64,000 nt of DNA from Paralichthys olivaceus (Eukaryota; Chordata; Actinopteri; Pleuronectiformes; Paralichthyidae), in contig NC_091100.1 in the NCBI RefSeq assembly GCF_024713975.1, forward strand, positions 22,767,501 to 22,831,500. The letters are read 5' to 3'. The translations under genes were made by a program, and so were the position numbers. The notes beneath the pieces are model-generated. The model was not told where the DNA came from. It saw only the letters and a program-made list of their open reading frames with translations, and did no database searches. Each line of letters starts with the position of its first letter. Positions within the stretch are counted from its first letter, which is position 1. Below are positions 22,636 to 48,179 of the stretch, one piece after another.

Positions 22636-24924
22636 GGGATGAACATGGGTGGAGCTATGGTGGGAATTTATTATGTCACAAAGCTCCATGTACCATAAAG
22701 AATGCAGACAGGTCAACAAGTCAACCTCGCCTAAATGGGTGCTACAGAGTGCAGCTGTTAATCAAACCCAATGTTCCTTATGAAGAGATCAAGAGGCTTT
22801 AATCTGGAGAGCTACAGAACATTTAGCTAACACTGGAATTCCATCTTTTTTTCTTTATCTGTTGCATTTATGAAGCTCTTTTCAAGCTCACAACATTAAC
22901 TGTGTCTAGAAAAAGAATATTCTAATAAAGTGTTGTGACATTTGTTTTCAGGGGAACTTTATTCAAATTAGATGTGGAGCAGCTATAATTAAAAGCAACA
23001 GTATCCTTTGCTTTGAAAGATGAGTTCCTCGTCCTAATAAGAAGAGTTTGGTGTTTGCATCCACCTGCTATAAATAGCACTAGAACGAAGTAAGAGCATA
23101 GTGCTTTCCCCCACTGCAGTGCTTTTTGTTTTCTCAAGAGGTCACTTCTTCACTTCTTTTTTTATTTAACACCAAAGCTTCCCAGATTCTTCATGTACCC
23201 TTTCTTGTACCAAATGTACCAAATCTTTAAAATTAAATTTCAATCTTTTGAACCAAACTAAAGCATCACATTAATCTAAAGTCCTACTGGGAATATTTTA
23301 TACCTCTCTTAATTTATTTATCCTTTGCTGAAATAATCCACACTCCACTTATCTGACAAGCCAGATATAAGTAAAAGTTTGAAAGGAGCCTGCCACACAG
23401 GGAAAGAACCAAAAGCACAGACACAGTGAGAACCAGGCTCAATTTGTCAAACTGTTTCCTTCAACTTCCCAGTCATGTAGGCAATGCATGCTGAAGCCCT
23501 TAAGTGGTTGGGTCCTTTACTTTTAGACTAGAAGTGATTAATGAGATGAGAGCATTTGCACTTAAGTAGTCTGTATTAATAGTTCTATTTGAAGTGTTGA
23601 TGGGCATCAGTGAAAGCGTTGGTCTTTTTGTCATGCATGGATCGTTAATAATAAATGGTTCTTTTCTTAGTGTCAGCAGTTTAATGTCCAGCTGTAGTTG
23701 ATTCATAAGAAATAGGACAAGATGCTGAATATATTAAGGTCTCCCAAACTGTGATGATGATAAATTGCCAACCAGCAGCAGTTAGGGTTAGCTAAGCTGT
23801 TTTTAGATTGTACTGTAGAAACCTTACATATCAGCAGAGGTCTGAATGGATCAGCCTTGATGAATTAGTCATTAATCAACTCTGTGTGATTACAATATTA
23901 TTGACTGATCTAAAAGTAGATTATGAGATATAAAATATTTTGTGTTATTGTAGAAGCAAAAAGAGCATGATTTGTCTGAGTCTACTACAAACACTGTACA
24001 GCATATACTGTAAATGATAAAATAACAGAGGTTCATGTAATAATATCAATATGTATAAAATAAGAAAAAGTTAAATAGAAAATATCTTGGTATATCAAGT
24101 TGTAAAACTACCGACCGTATTTGAATCATCAGTTTTACCTTGATATATCCATCATACAGGTGGAATTACCATAAAAGCATGATTCAGCTGCGGATCTAGG
24201 ATTTTTCGAGGGCCCAATCACAAGCATAGGTCCAACATCCATCACAATCCCTGAATCAGTAAGGTGAACATTTGAGTCAGTCCTTGTTTATTTTTTAGCT
24301 CTATAGCTTTAAACAATAACACACAACAATTAATATATTTTGAAAATGGTTTCTTGGTCAAGCACTTTATGTTCTTCAAAAAAACGTCAGGGGTCAGTGC
24401 CCCCTTGGATCCACGCCAACATCCGACCCTCATGTGATTTAACAAGGAAATCTCTTTATTATCACCTTAGAATTAACCAAAGCTAAGCTTTTGATGTTGT
24501 CAATGTTGACATTGCCAAATGTTTTAGTAGCTAGAGAAATAGGTGTGAGAGTCTGTTGAAATGATGCCTCTGGTCATGTTTCATTCAGGCTTAAAAAAAC
24601 AAGCCATGAAAAACAAACTTTACATAGAGCCATAGTAGTTTCCATCATTTTATCAGCCATTCTGGCACGTGCACACATAGCCATAAAAGGGGGCTTGAGC
24701 CCTGTCCTTTTTCTTCCTTGAGAGACATGGCCACTTTTTGTGGGGTGCTTTTAAAAAATATTACTATATATATTATATTATATATTATACTCCTGTTTGT
24801 GCACAGCTTCCCTGTCAAACAAATATATTGATCGTATAAACAATTAAAATCAAGCACTAGAGCTGTGGACATGTCTTGATTGACGTCGATGACTCTGTAT
24901 CGATGAGAAAGAGACAGAACACAT

Positions 24925-25232
24925 TCGATTCATGTTGTTTTTAGGTTTGTCCCATCGCTGAATAATTATAACACCACTGCTACAGGACCAGGACTGATGC
25001 TCATTAAAGGACGGTCGTCCTGAGTCTCTGTTGGAGCTTCCCCCTCACAACTCCTCTGACCTGCGCTCACTTTACACTTTAACAATAAACACCATCACTG
25101 ACCACAAATTATTAAGACACGTACAGGACTGACATTTACTTTGTGTTTGTTTGATTCTCTAGAGTTTATGAGACACGTGTTTAAACCAGCAACACAACAC
25201 GAGATGTAATGCGCACAGTCAGGACATCAGGG
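24925..25232. repeat. Dispersed repeat family A, copy 2
   Basis: Shared blocks include TTTGTCCCATCGCTGAATAA, GATGCTCATTAAAGGACGG, GTGTTTGTTTGATTCTCTAG and AGAGTTTATGAGACACGTG, then CAGGACATCAGGGTTAA. It directly abuts the TTAA end of a MITE family 1 copy at 25233. Confidence 0.65.
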
Positions 25233-25558
25233 TTAAAGGTCCAGTGTGTACGATTTAGGTGAAAGGGATTTTTGGCAGAAATTGAATATAAAATAACCCT
25301 AATGATGTTTTCACTGGTGTGTTTCATCAAAATTGTATGAGTTTTTGTTTTCTTTACCATAGAATGAGCTCTTTATATTTAAAAACTTTATCTTTACATG
25401 GAGGGGGGGTCCTCTCTCTTGAGGGCGCCATGTTTTTTACTGTCGTCCAAACTGCACAAACTAACGAGTTTTCATGACAACTGAAATTCACATCAAGTTC
25501 TCTTTCATGTTGGGAAGGGGAGGGTGAGATGATGAGTATTCAGCTGCAACATGCCAGG
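25233..25558 (+). mobile_element. MITE family 1, copy with left terminal repeat
   Basis: It starts TTAAAGGTCCAGTGTGTACG and runs through the family blocks GATTTAGGTGAAAGGGATT, GAATATAAAATAA and GGTCCTCTCT. It continues with GTCGTCCAAACTGCACAAAC and TCTTTCATGTTGGGAAGGGG. It lacks the final right repeat. Confidence 0.75.
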
Positions 25559-25559
25559 T

Positions 25560-27470
25560 GGGGCCACCTTGATACAATAAAGGCTATAATCAGTTTGTCT
25601 TTTTAAGCCTTAGATGCAGCACACAAGTCTAAACTGAATGAATGTAATATCATGGCGAGCACCGACCACTTTCATAGATTTACTGTGGTAGTCTGTGAAT
25701 TGAAACCTTATTTTGTAAATTACAGCACACTTGTAATAGCAGTAACAGTCTATAATACTTTTTAAGGCTCTTTCTAAATAAAAAGGGAGTTCATATCTGA
25801 CTGATTTTATTAACTGATGAAAAAGCAGCTATGTGCAGTAATGAATCATAATGGAATCAGGAGACTGTTGAAGGTGCTATAGTGAGCACACAGTCATGTC
25901 AGACTAGCAGCACCTCCCCCCTCCCAGCTCATGTTATGATGAACAAACCTAGCTACCAGTGCCTCCAGAAAAACTAATATACAAAGTAGTTAACTTGTCT
26001 TGGTTAGCAAACGGACAGAGGGAAGTAAAACATGTATTTATGGAAAGTTTATTTCTATCAGAGGTTTTTGTCTCTAGTGTGCTACCTTAAACTTAGAGTT
26101 TGGTTGCAGGCTCCACATCTAATAACTATTCATTCTACTACTGTTGAGTATTTAACAATTGTGTGAGTCTGAGGGTATTACAATAAATTGTTAGGCTAGT
26201 CAGAGATGTGATAGTATGTTGTATGTTTTTTACATAAATAATTATGAGAACTGCCCTTTTTCTCACTTGAGGATCGCAGTCCCCAAAATGTTAAACTAAC
26301 GGACCCTGCACTTTAACCTTATTCACTCTTCATTTTACTTCAATGTGCTGAAGGTCAGCGCTTCAACACTGGCTGCTGGCTGCTGTGTGTTAAAACAACC
26401 AGACAAAGGCACCAATTGTTGAGAGCAAGACACTGTTGCAGTTTTGCTTGTGGTTGACAGTGTTGCCAGAGTTACAGTCATTTTAACAGAAATCAAAGCT
26501 GTGCCTTCACAGTGAGGAATTCACACCAGCCTCTGAAATGTGGTGTATGTACTCTGCTCTGGTGTGCACCACAGTTTATATTTGTACGTAGAGTGCCACA
26601 GAGCTCAATTCTGAAAATAGTACCTAAATAAGAAGCAGGACTTCTAGAAGCTGTTACCCTCCTGGGGTTTGCGGTGAGGCAGTGCCTCCCCCTCACGTGT
26701 TGTGTCACTCAGGCTTGGCCGGGAATCATCAGAGAAGCTAAGCTAGGTGCTAATGTCAATTTAAACCCACTAAACGGCTGGAGTGCTAATAGTATGTTGC
26801 ATTTTTACTGCGTTAAATAATACTGCTATGCCTGCAGCTCTGGCACCTCTGCAGCAAACATGCTTAGAGAGACAACGCTGAAGTGTTAACACTTATTAAG
26901 TATAATCTTAGTTCTTAGTTCACCTTTTATGCATCTCTCTTTGTCTCTGTTGTTCTTCCCTGTCCTCCTGGTTGTTTTGTGTGTCATTTTGTATCTCCTT
27001 TCCTGGTCAAAATTTGTCTCTGAAGTTGTTCAATGTCTCTACAGCTGCTTGCAGACATGCACTGAACTGTAAAATCTCTATGTGAGAACTCAAATGTACA
27101 AGTTTCTCTGGAGTTTCCTGACCAGCCCCCTAATAAAACTAAAGAGAGAGAGCCTTCTCGTGTAAAAGTCCAGACGCAATTTTGTGGCCATTCTCCAGAG
27201 TTCTGAAATGGCTACAGGCTTGTCACTAATCCATTCATAATACTACATGAACCTATCACCTAATGACCTGGTAGAGGGCACCAGGGGTGGCCGGTCAGGG
27301 GTACACCCTTGGCCACAATTCAGACCCCACTTCTTTGCGTGCTGTTGGTTCTGCTATTAAAACCAACTACAAACTGAAATTGTTTTCATAGGGATGAAAT
27401 AATTAAATAACTCCCAAATTATCTTTAGTTTAGGGGTTTTAGTGTACGTCCTATGTAATAAGCTCCACTA
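25560..27470. other. Intergenic, nothing recognised
   Basis: The sequence is AT-rich with no supported gene, RNA gene or clear repeat. Confidence 0.5.
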
Positions 27471-27479
27471 AAGAGGTTA

Positions 27480-27680
27480 TGTTTCCCCCCCCATCCATTT
27501 GTTTGTTGGTTTGTTTGTTTGTGAGCAAGATTACACAACTACTGGACGGATTACAACAAAACTTGTTGTTGGTGGAAGGATGTGGTATTGGTCAGGGAAG
27601 AACCCATTCACTTTTGATACACATACAGATCAGGGGATGGATCCAGTGTTTTTTATCACCTTCTTTTTTTTGATCAAATT
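27480..27680 (+). mobile_element. Common teleost dispersed repeat (class uncertain)
   Basis: CATTTGTTTGTTGGTTTGTT, GAGCAAGATTACACAACTAC and TGGTGGAAGGATGTGGTATTG, then GTCAGGGAAGAACCCATT, form the pattern of a very abundant fish repeat. A related minus-strand piece is at 62990-63065 (TTTGTGTAATCCTGCTAA, CCCTCCTTGGCAGAGGTG). Confidence 0.5.
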
Positions 27681-27689
27681 GTGAGATTA

Positions 27690-30660
27690 GGCGTTTTAAA
27701 CATTTTCACTGATTTCCCAGAGAATAGTCAATGGTCCAGCTTGATTGAATTTAAGGGGACTATTGGGCTTTGGCAGAGGTATGTGCGTGCTATACTAGGT
27801 TGTTCTGGGTTTTATTTTCTGTTCAGCCAGTCTAGTAGCAATCTGCTTTGTCGAGGGAGCTTGCCCAACATTTAATTAAGAATTACTAGGAATATACAGT
27901 GTATTCAATTTGAAAATCTTGGGAAAAACTATTACTGGAAAAGCTCATGTGCGTTGCATGACTCACTGAGATGACTCAAACAGCAAAGGAACGGTCGCTT
28001 GATTTCACCATTTATTCCGACAGAACATCACCCCATGGGGATTGACATTAATTGATTACAAAGTAGGACCTTGCCAAGTGGCAAGAGAAAACAGCCTTCA
28101 CGAAAGTTCAGTATACAAACAACACAGTTAATAACAAACAACATGCATAAAAGTATAACACCAAGTCCATATTATATTACTAACACAACTGTCCAGTACT
28201 TTCATAGATGTGCTTTGATTAGCTCATCATGGAAAATACAAACAATTCTGCTCAAAGATTAATAAAACGTTCAGATAACATACATATGCTCCACTATTAT
28301 GGCGTTGTCATCTATCACTATATTATGGATGGCTTGGTTTCCTCCATCAAGTCATGTCTTGACACATTAGCTTGTCAGGGGTGTTCATTCTAATTGACTT
28401 CTTCCTTAGACTCACAGGCATGTAACAGGGTTTTGCAGTGACAACATACATTTGTGCCGACAATAATGACAGGTGGAGGTAAAAATACTTGAACTTTAAC
28501 GAAGTTAAAACTTTATGTTGGTTACTCGAGATAAGATACATTTCTGTTTCTCGTTTACTCAATGCATAGCAATCAACGTGATAAAAAGTGTAAATATACA
28601 AATCATGATCAGGCTGTACAAGAATATAACACAGGTAGAAATCACAATCCCACATATAAAAAGATGCATGTGTTGTATTTTGCATGCACCATATTGTTTG
28701 TCCTCTGCCATCAGTCTTTGGAAAATTATATTCATATGATATGCTTAGGATAGAAGTCAGAATCATATGGGTTTATGTTTTGTATACAAGCCAACTGTTC
28801 CATGAGGTATTTGAACAGTGACTATAGAGTATACACCCATGTTACTACAGTGGAGTGAAACCAGTTTACAGTGACATTCAAAAGGTGTGATAGGAGGACA
28901 ACATTGTGGCGGTCATTCATTAGTAGAAATGTCACTTTTATCAAGGCTCAGGACAACATTAAAAACCACATGGTTCAATTAAATGATCAGTTCTTTAATA
29001 AATGTCGAATCATTGAAAGGGGGTTAAAATTTTAACTTTTCAAACTTGATTGCAAATGATTAGAAACTTAGCCTCAAACGTTTTCACTGCATTATAGCAA
29101 AACCTTATCTCACTGTAAACTACAGCTTTGCATACAAGTATACAAGAAAACAACAGCAACAACTTCAGTACAAAAACCACTGAACTGAAAGGCTCATACT
29201 GACGGACAATGAGAAAAGAACAAGGAGGAAGATGTCTGACACTCTCCCTTTCCACATTTAATTTTCTACCATGTGAGTAAAACGCAGCTGAGGGGAATGG
29301 GCTACCAGTGAGTGGGGCTTGATAGGAGTTTTTTCACAATAAAATGGGTTAAATTAAATAGTAATAGGTGGAGTTGGATTCTGAGCATCTAACAAACCTA
29401 AAATAGTGTGTTGCTTCACCTCATGTACTTTAGGTTGCCATTTGTGATTTTCAATATTGCTGGTTGTACTGCAACCCAATACAGAGCAGTTTGACAGGGT
29501 GGGACAGCGAAGTCATCCATACCTGGCTGGTTTTAAATGTTGTCACAGTATTGTAAAAAAATCTGTCTACAACATGTTGAGTAGTATGAGCAGTATTTGC
29601 AAGATGGAGGTAAAAGTTTCATAGTAAAAAATGTACATGGAAATATAATTTTTCACATATTCGACAAAGCTCTGATTAGTCTCTCCTTCCATTCATTCAG
29701 ATTCATTTTTGTGAAATCCAAGAAACACTGTCGGGAGAGTGGACTGTTGCTAATGAGAATATTCTGATAAAAACATAGCTTGGTGATCAGGGAGCAGCAC
29801 ATTTACATTTGAAATAAAATCACAGTTACGTATGAGCAATGATACTTGGTTTATGTGAGTAACATTGTAAATGTCAAAATGGTCTTATTTTAATTAAAAT
29901 GCTGAGAATAATTACTGTTGCTGTGTAGTACAGCTGAAGGCAGAAGATCCACTAGAGAAAATAAGAAATCACATTCTGTTAAATAAGAAAAATAAGAAAA
30001 TGTCCTTCACAGACACGTCATGGAACAGTGCATACAAGTGTGCACTCATTCTTTGTTTGTGGGGGAGCATTTCTTTGTTCTGATCTGAAAGAGAGCCCTG
30101 TCATGCTTGTCAAATCATTTGCAGAGGATCACCCAGAGAAAGGTACACAAGGACAATGATTGCATCATCACGAGACATTTCTCCTACCATCACACCCGAG
30201 TCAAGCTAATCATTCTTTTAGTAAAGGATGGAAAGGATGGCTTGCATTCCTGTTTTTCTGAGAAGACGTGACTCTAGTCTAACTCAATCTTATGAAAGAA
30301 AAATCTGATGCGGACAGATTTTGATTCTGTAAACTTTTTTATCATGATTGTGCTGGACTGATTTCTTAGTCATTAAGTCCATTCCTTGTGCTGATGACCT
30401 TAAAGTGAGTCCACTTTGGTGTTAGGCTGGTGTCTCAATTAGTGTGGTTGTAAAAATATATTCATATAAATCTGTACAAATGCACAAGTGCAATCTTTAT
30501 TCAAGAGTATCTAATGAATGGAGAGGTATATGTTGCATCATTGTGAACATTTAACTCAAAATCTTGTGTTTTTGGAAATTCATTTAAATGGTTTGATGGT
30601 TGAACTTGTGTTCGGTTTGTGTGTGGACTGCTTCTATTACAGTGATGTAAGATGATCTGT
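27690..30660. other. AT-rich stretch 3' of the choline transporter-like gene, no gene recognised
   Basis: The longest open frame (139 codons, minus, 28347-28766) has no recognisable motif and typical non-coding composition. Part of this could be 3' UTR of the minus-strand transporter if a distal poly(A) site is used (TTTATT at about 28011), but nothing proves that. Confidence 0.45.
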
Positions 30661-30665
30661 TTTTT

Positions 30666-30671
30666 TTTATT
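30666..30671 (-). terminator. Candidate polyadenylation signal of the choline transporter-like gene
   Basis: AATAAA on the minus strand lies about 275 bases after the stop codon. It is within an A-rich run, so the match could be chance. Confidence 0.3.
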
Positions 30672-30943
30672 TTGGGCCTTTATCTAAGTAATAATCTTAA
30701 CTCTGTGTTATAGCTGGTTTGCGAGTGTAACCTACCCAGGGAGTCTGTTTTGACTGCATTCTGAGTAGAAGACCATGAGACAACAGATTAGGTTGGGGAC
30801 GAGAGAGCACAGCACACACAAGAGTCTGTACTCAATGTCCCGTCTTTGCCATTGTTCCCCCTCTGTGAACTCTTGCTTGGCAGACAAACAAACATGTCTG
30901 CCTCCACCAGGTGCCCACCTTCTCTCCATCTTTGTGAGCCTCC

Positions 30944-43104
<12,161 letters not shown>

Positions 43105-43813
43105 CCTGTTCTACTGCTGTGTGCGTTCCCTGTTGGATAGAGAGACAGAAAGAGACAAATATGAAGATTTGAGTGGCTAAACATACAAAAGATCATATAA
43201 AGACGCAATGATTGTTTAAATCATTAAAGCAAATAATACAAAATGCTCAAACTAAAATCACATATTCTCATTTACTATGAGTGTTAAAATATTTGTAGAA
43301 CTGCAGGACAGGAAGGTGGGGGAGGCAAGTCTGCAAAAAATCAAATGTCATCTAAGATGGTTCTGACAAACAAAAAGGTACATTCATCATGTGCAGAAAG
43401 CTATTAAGTGCAATAATGAACAACAATGAGCAACAATGAACAGAAAACAGTAGCCTTTATTCATATGACTAAAGAGAGTAAGGTGAGCAAGGTAAAAAGA
43501 TGTCGTCTCAAAGAAAGAATGAATAAAAAGGTTGCAGTGGGAGAAAAAAAGACAGGAGCGACAGCATCTCGGATGACCTGACTCTACTTGCTTGGCAGAC
43601 GGAGTGATGGGGTGGAGAAAGGTGGAGTGGAGGAGGAGAAAACAGAAGGCAGGGGAAGGGAAGGATGAAGACGAAAGGGGTCTCACCATAATACTTGGCA
43701 GCACTGACAAAGATGGCGGACAGATGTTGTCCCCCGTCTTCAGTGGTTGGGCGGCACGAGTTTCGACCCCATACATTGGGAAGTAAACACAACTCAAAGC
43801 CAAGTTAGTGTGT

Positions 43814-43815
<2 letters not shown>

Positions 43816-43851
<36 letters not shown>
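43816..43851. repeat. (GT)n microsatellite
   Basis: About 18 GT units. Confidence 0.95.
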
Positions 43852-43852
<1 letters not shown>

Positions 43853-44884
43853 TGTGTGTTTGGATACTGTAACTGAGTGTGGAGCAGATGTTTTCCTAAA
43901 AAAAGGTTCATATATATGAGAAAAGTCTTTGCACCTATAAAAAAAGCGTTAATCTTTAGCTGCTGGTTTGCAACTACTTGCCCCTGCTTCTCTGCACATC
44001 AACATGGCTTATATCAAGTACACCCCATCAACTGTGTTAATGCAAACCAGGGAAGTTGAAGTACAACTTTTTTAAATTAAAATAAATATCACAGTAAGGC
44101 AGTTTCTTAGAGCACCCTTTTCTTTATTACAGACAGAAATGTATTTGTAATAAAACACAGCCATTCTTTTCATGGTGAAAAAAACAAGACATGGCTCCCA
44201 CCCAACAGGGTGAAAAACATCTGTTATACAGAAAGCTTTGGCTCCAATCATAAAACTCGAGAAAGAAAGAATGCATGTATATCCACATGGAAGAATAGAG
44301 AATGGAGAAGAAGGATATGCTTGTAAAAAGAAAGGAGAGAAAAATACCAGTAGGAGTCAAATGTGTGTGTGTGTGTGTGTGTTAATGTGAGGGTATGAAA
44401 GCAATGGATGAGGGACTTTGGGGCTGGAAGAGTCTGTGCCAAAGTCAACAAAATCCTGAGAAGCTCAGTCACGTGGCCCATAAGTTCTGTAGGTCTGTGT
44501 GTGTGTTTGTGCACCTTGGTGCAGCCCATACATACCAGACATAACACAGCTCAAGGCCATATCATCGAAGAAAAGAAAGAAAAAAAAAGATAGAAATGTA
44601 GTTTCATTTAAAAAACTATATATTTTGTAAGCACATTTTCCGAGCTACATTATGAACTTCTTACCTCACTACAATCATTTACAAGGAAAACACAAACATC
44701 AAGTATGACTCCAATAAATATACAGCATTATTTTAGTCAATGTGAACACTATGGCTTCACATCTTTATTCAAAAAAAAACAAAAACAAACAGTATTAAAA
44801 GTTGTAAAAAACTTGATTCTCAGTTGGTCTGGCAGTACAAGCAGCCCAACTGTAAACAAACAAGTATGGAGTAGTCTGAGACCT

Positions 44885-45132
44885 CACCAATGCTTAGCCA
44901 AGGGCGGCTGTGGCTGACCAGAGGGCCAGCAGTTCGATCCCCAGTCTTCCCCATCTGCATGCCAAAGTGTCCTTGGGCAAGATGCTGAACCCCGAATTGC
45001 CACTTATAGAACAAAAATGTGGAGCTAATAGATGAACTGTATGTGTGTGTAAATGGTGAATGTGTACTGTACTGTAAAGAGCTTTGAGTGATCATCGACT
45101 ACAAAAGCGCTATATAAATACAAACCATTTAC
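44885..45132 (+). mobile_element. SINE-like dispersed repeat
   Basis: GGCGGCTGTGGCTGACCAGA, GCAGTTCGATCCCCAGTCTT, GCCAAAGTGTCCTTGGGCAA and GATGCTGAACCCC, then GTACTGTAAAGAGCTTTGAG and AAAAGCGCTATATAAATAC, form a well-known fish repeat. GTTCGATCCCC resembles a pol III B box, so a tRNA-derived SINE is plausible. Confidence 0.7.
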
Positions 45133-45559
45133 CAAGTAATTGCTATAACTCAGAAAAGGCATTCATTATGGGCAGCGCACATGCTTACCTTTTGTTTTTT
45201 GGTGCTAGCTACCACTAAAATCAACAGCATTAACTTGGGAGAGAATGTTAGCAATCTTTCCAAGAGCTTGTAAAACTTTTTACTGGGGCTTCATGCAACC
45301 ACAGAGGTGGCAGATTTCCCTGAGGGCTGCTGGTATTTTGCGTCTGCTCGTAAAACAAAAGAACATTGGGGAGAGAATCGTAGGGAAGCCTTGAACCAGT
45401 ACCATGAATTTCTTAAGTAACTGACACATTTATAGATAAAAACCGACCAACCTTAATTGTTGCATGTTAAAAGACATGTATGTGATAACATGGCCTTAAA
45501 GCTACACTAATAAATCTTTCATAAACCTGGGAGTGGAAGATCTCCAACACACTCTTATC

Positions 45560-45930
45560 GTAGGCTGTATACGAAGATGGACGACATGACTGACACCGGA
45601 AAGTGTCTCAGTCACCACCTGGTGGCTGACTTTCTAGTTTGGTCCATGCCCCATCCACATTACATGGAGGAGGCGAGGAGGCAGGAATTATGACCTATAC
45701 TGCTGCCAAAAACACATCAAATAAATGTTTCACAAAGAGTTTTTGTCATTTTATGGTCGTTCTTATCAAACTGATCAACGGCAATAAGCTGCTATAAAAA
45801 TGAGGTAATGATTGACAGCTCCGACCAACTCACATTTGGTTGATCACGTGTATATTTTTATATTTTTGCTTCATTTATGTACGAAGGAGGAAGTGGAGAC
45901 ATGTCATCCCTCTAAATATACAGTCTATGT
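45560..45930. mobile_element. MITE family 2, complete copy
   Basis: Inverted ends are TAGGCTGTATACGAAGATGG + ACGACATGAC and, reverse-complemented, CATAGACTGTATATTTAGAG + GGATGACATG. It is 371 bp and non-coding. Confidence 0.7.
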
Positions 45931-47244
45931 TTCAAACAGATACAAAGCACTGACATATTATATATAGCATGATTCCTCCTTCAGCTAGTGGCTAACTTTG
46001 TCTTTGATACTATAGGTGATGGATTCAATGATTTCTGACAACTAACAGTCGCAGTAGGAAATGACACAAGCAAGAGCAGTGACTCTAAAATGTAAAGTCA
46101 ATGTACCAAAAAGCCAAGACAAGGAGCAGAAAGAGGCTCCATCACAGCACTGAGTTCAGTTTAGGTCTTTCCGGGTTTCTTACTGCAGTGACCCATTTGA
46201 CGTTAATAGCATATTAGGTCAGCTGATTTATTGGTATGGTAAAATGTTGGAGCTTTATAATATTAGTGAGTTTCAGTTTGGATCAGCCTTTCTTAAGCCT
46301 TACTGTATATCAGCTATATGTTTCAACTACACAGGGTTAGCAAAGTCTACAGTGGTTTAGTGAGCCCCTCACTCCTATTTGTACAGTAGTATGCAAGATA
46401 TTCCAGAGCAGAGAGAGATCTGGGGTCCCTCTATAGAGATGTGCACGCCTATTGACCTATTTTGGAGTTGAAAAAAGTCTCTTATACGCCCCCTCCCCCA
46501 CTACACACACTTGGCCCTCTTCTTTCAGTGTGATGCGTTTGATGTCCATAAGGACCTGGTTGGTGAATGTGGCTCATCTGCCTTTCCTCAGTGAGGCCGG
46601 ATGTGCTCATGTTACTGACTCTGGTCCAAATGCAACACAGGAGAAACACATATTTCAGATACTTAAACTGATTCGGTCACACTTCCTTTACTTTGCCATA
46701 TTTTTTGCAGCTATTGAATGTCTGGATTCACTGAGAGTTGAATCAAGAGCACATCTGACTGAAAAGGATGCCAAGTTAATATTTAACTCATGTATGCTGT
46801 AGGCAACTTCTAACCTGGCAACAAACTATCGTTGCAAAGGAGCAGAACTATAGAGTCAATAAAACCTGATGGCTTTCCCTTTTAAGACCCTCCAAACAGT
46901 TTGGCTAATGCATTGACCTTCACTGATTTTGTCAGAATAACTAATGTCAGGTAACATATGTATGTAATTAAGAGGCCGAGTCTCAGACGTTAAAGCCCCT
47001 GGCCCTCGCTTTTGGAGAAAAAATGAATTATTGATGATTCAAATACCAAATAACATATGATACAGATTGAGATTTTTCCACATGTACTGCTGCCTAAATA
47101 TTCCCTTGTATACTAAAATACGTAAATTAATGTATCTTGTGCAATTAGTGATACTGATGAATAATAATGAATATGCCTAAATATTACTTATGTATTAACT
47201 TTTGAGTAAAACATTATTGATGGGTGCTGACTTTGCCCTATATA

Positions 47245-47475
47245 CTTTTAAAATAGTGGGTGACACAGTGGAACAGTGATTAGCACTGTTGCCTTACAGC
47301 AAGAAGGTTCCTGGTTGGAATCCTGTCTGTGTAGAGTTTGTGTTGATATGCTGGCAACATGTCCAGGGTGTATCCCACCTCTCACCCAATGTCAGCTGGA
47401 TCTTGACTCCAGTCCCCCCACCCACCAAAGGTGAAATGTTTCCTTCATCAAGCTGGGTAATAAAACAATGGCACA
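47245..47475 (+). mobile_element. SINE-like repeat with tRNA-type head
   Basis: GGAACAGTGATTAGCACTGT, TGCCTTACAGCAAGAAGGTT and GTTGGAATCC, then GTGTAGAGTTTG, match a common teleost SINE-like pattern. The A-box-like and B-box-like words are degenerate. Confidence 0.65.
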
Positions 47476-48131
47476 ATAAAAATGTCCTAAACAGCAATAT
47501 CATACAAATTTGATTTATAATGCTTATGGATTGTGCAAGCATGGTGGGAGGCATAACATATAATCAATTCTCAAGGATCTCCCTAAAGACTAGTAAAATG
47601 TTTTGCTGTTCACCAGGTGTTTTTTCCTTTTGTTCCCAGTTTAAAACCACAATTAATTGTCTGGTGTCTTCAACTTTGACTAAGCCACAACTCTGAGTCT
47701 TTACAGCTAAATGAAATAATGTTATGACATATCTTGTGAAAATTATCACTGTATGATCATTTTTATTGTGATAACATTTTTAATCATGACACCTTAATCC
47801 TCCATTCATAAGAATTCGAGAATTGGAATCATTAAGTTAAATCAGTATAGAAACATAGTATAGTAACCAGTTAAGAGTTTTTTTCTCTATAATATTGTTC
47901 AGTCTCAACCTTAAACACACATACATGCATTATCCCTCAACTTGAGAAAATGTATGTTGTGATTTGGTGCTATACAAATAAAATGAATTGAATACTGACA
48001 GAATGCACCCAGCTAAGTCCAAATTATGAATAAACTAAGATTCTTTTTCTTCACTTTTGGCGTTGTGCAACCATTTTACTCCACCTTCTTGAGATATACT
48101 GTGAGTGGCCGGGGGCTCCCTCACAAGCAGC

Positions 48132-48179
48132 CGTGTGTGTGTGTGTGTGTGCGTGTGCGTGTGTGTGTGTGTGTGTGTC
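48132..48179. repeat. (GT)n microsatellite with GC interruptions
   Basis: GT units are interrupted by two GCGT words. Confidence 0.9.

Larger units (their letters stand above)
17260..24890. other. Gene-poor intergenic stretch
   Basis: No coding frame longer than 111 codons occurs, and none shows a recognisable motif. The content includes a SINE-like fragment (18395-18570), CA-rich sequence (20345-20380), a degenerate MITE family 2 copy (22190-22635) and AT-rich unique sequence. The longest frame, at 21466-21801, has no recognisable family. Confidence 0.6.

Noticed and set aside
28347-28766. 139-codon open frame on the minus strand
   Set aside because: AT-rich composition, Tyr/Cys/His-rich random-looking protein and no domain. 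It lies 3' of the transporter and may be untranslated sequence.
43387-43911. 174-codon minus-strand frame upstream of the transporter start, with a possible donor after TATTATG
   Set aside because: The protein includes a His-Thr microsatellite translation and no transporter-like residues. It could touch a 5' UTR exon but is not supported as coding.
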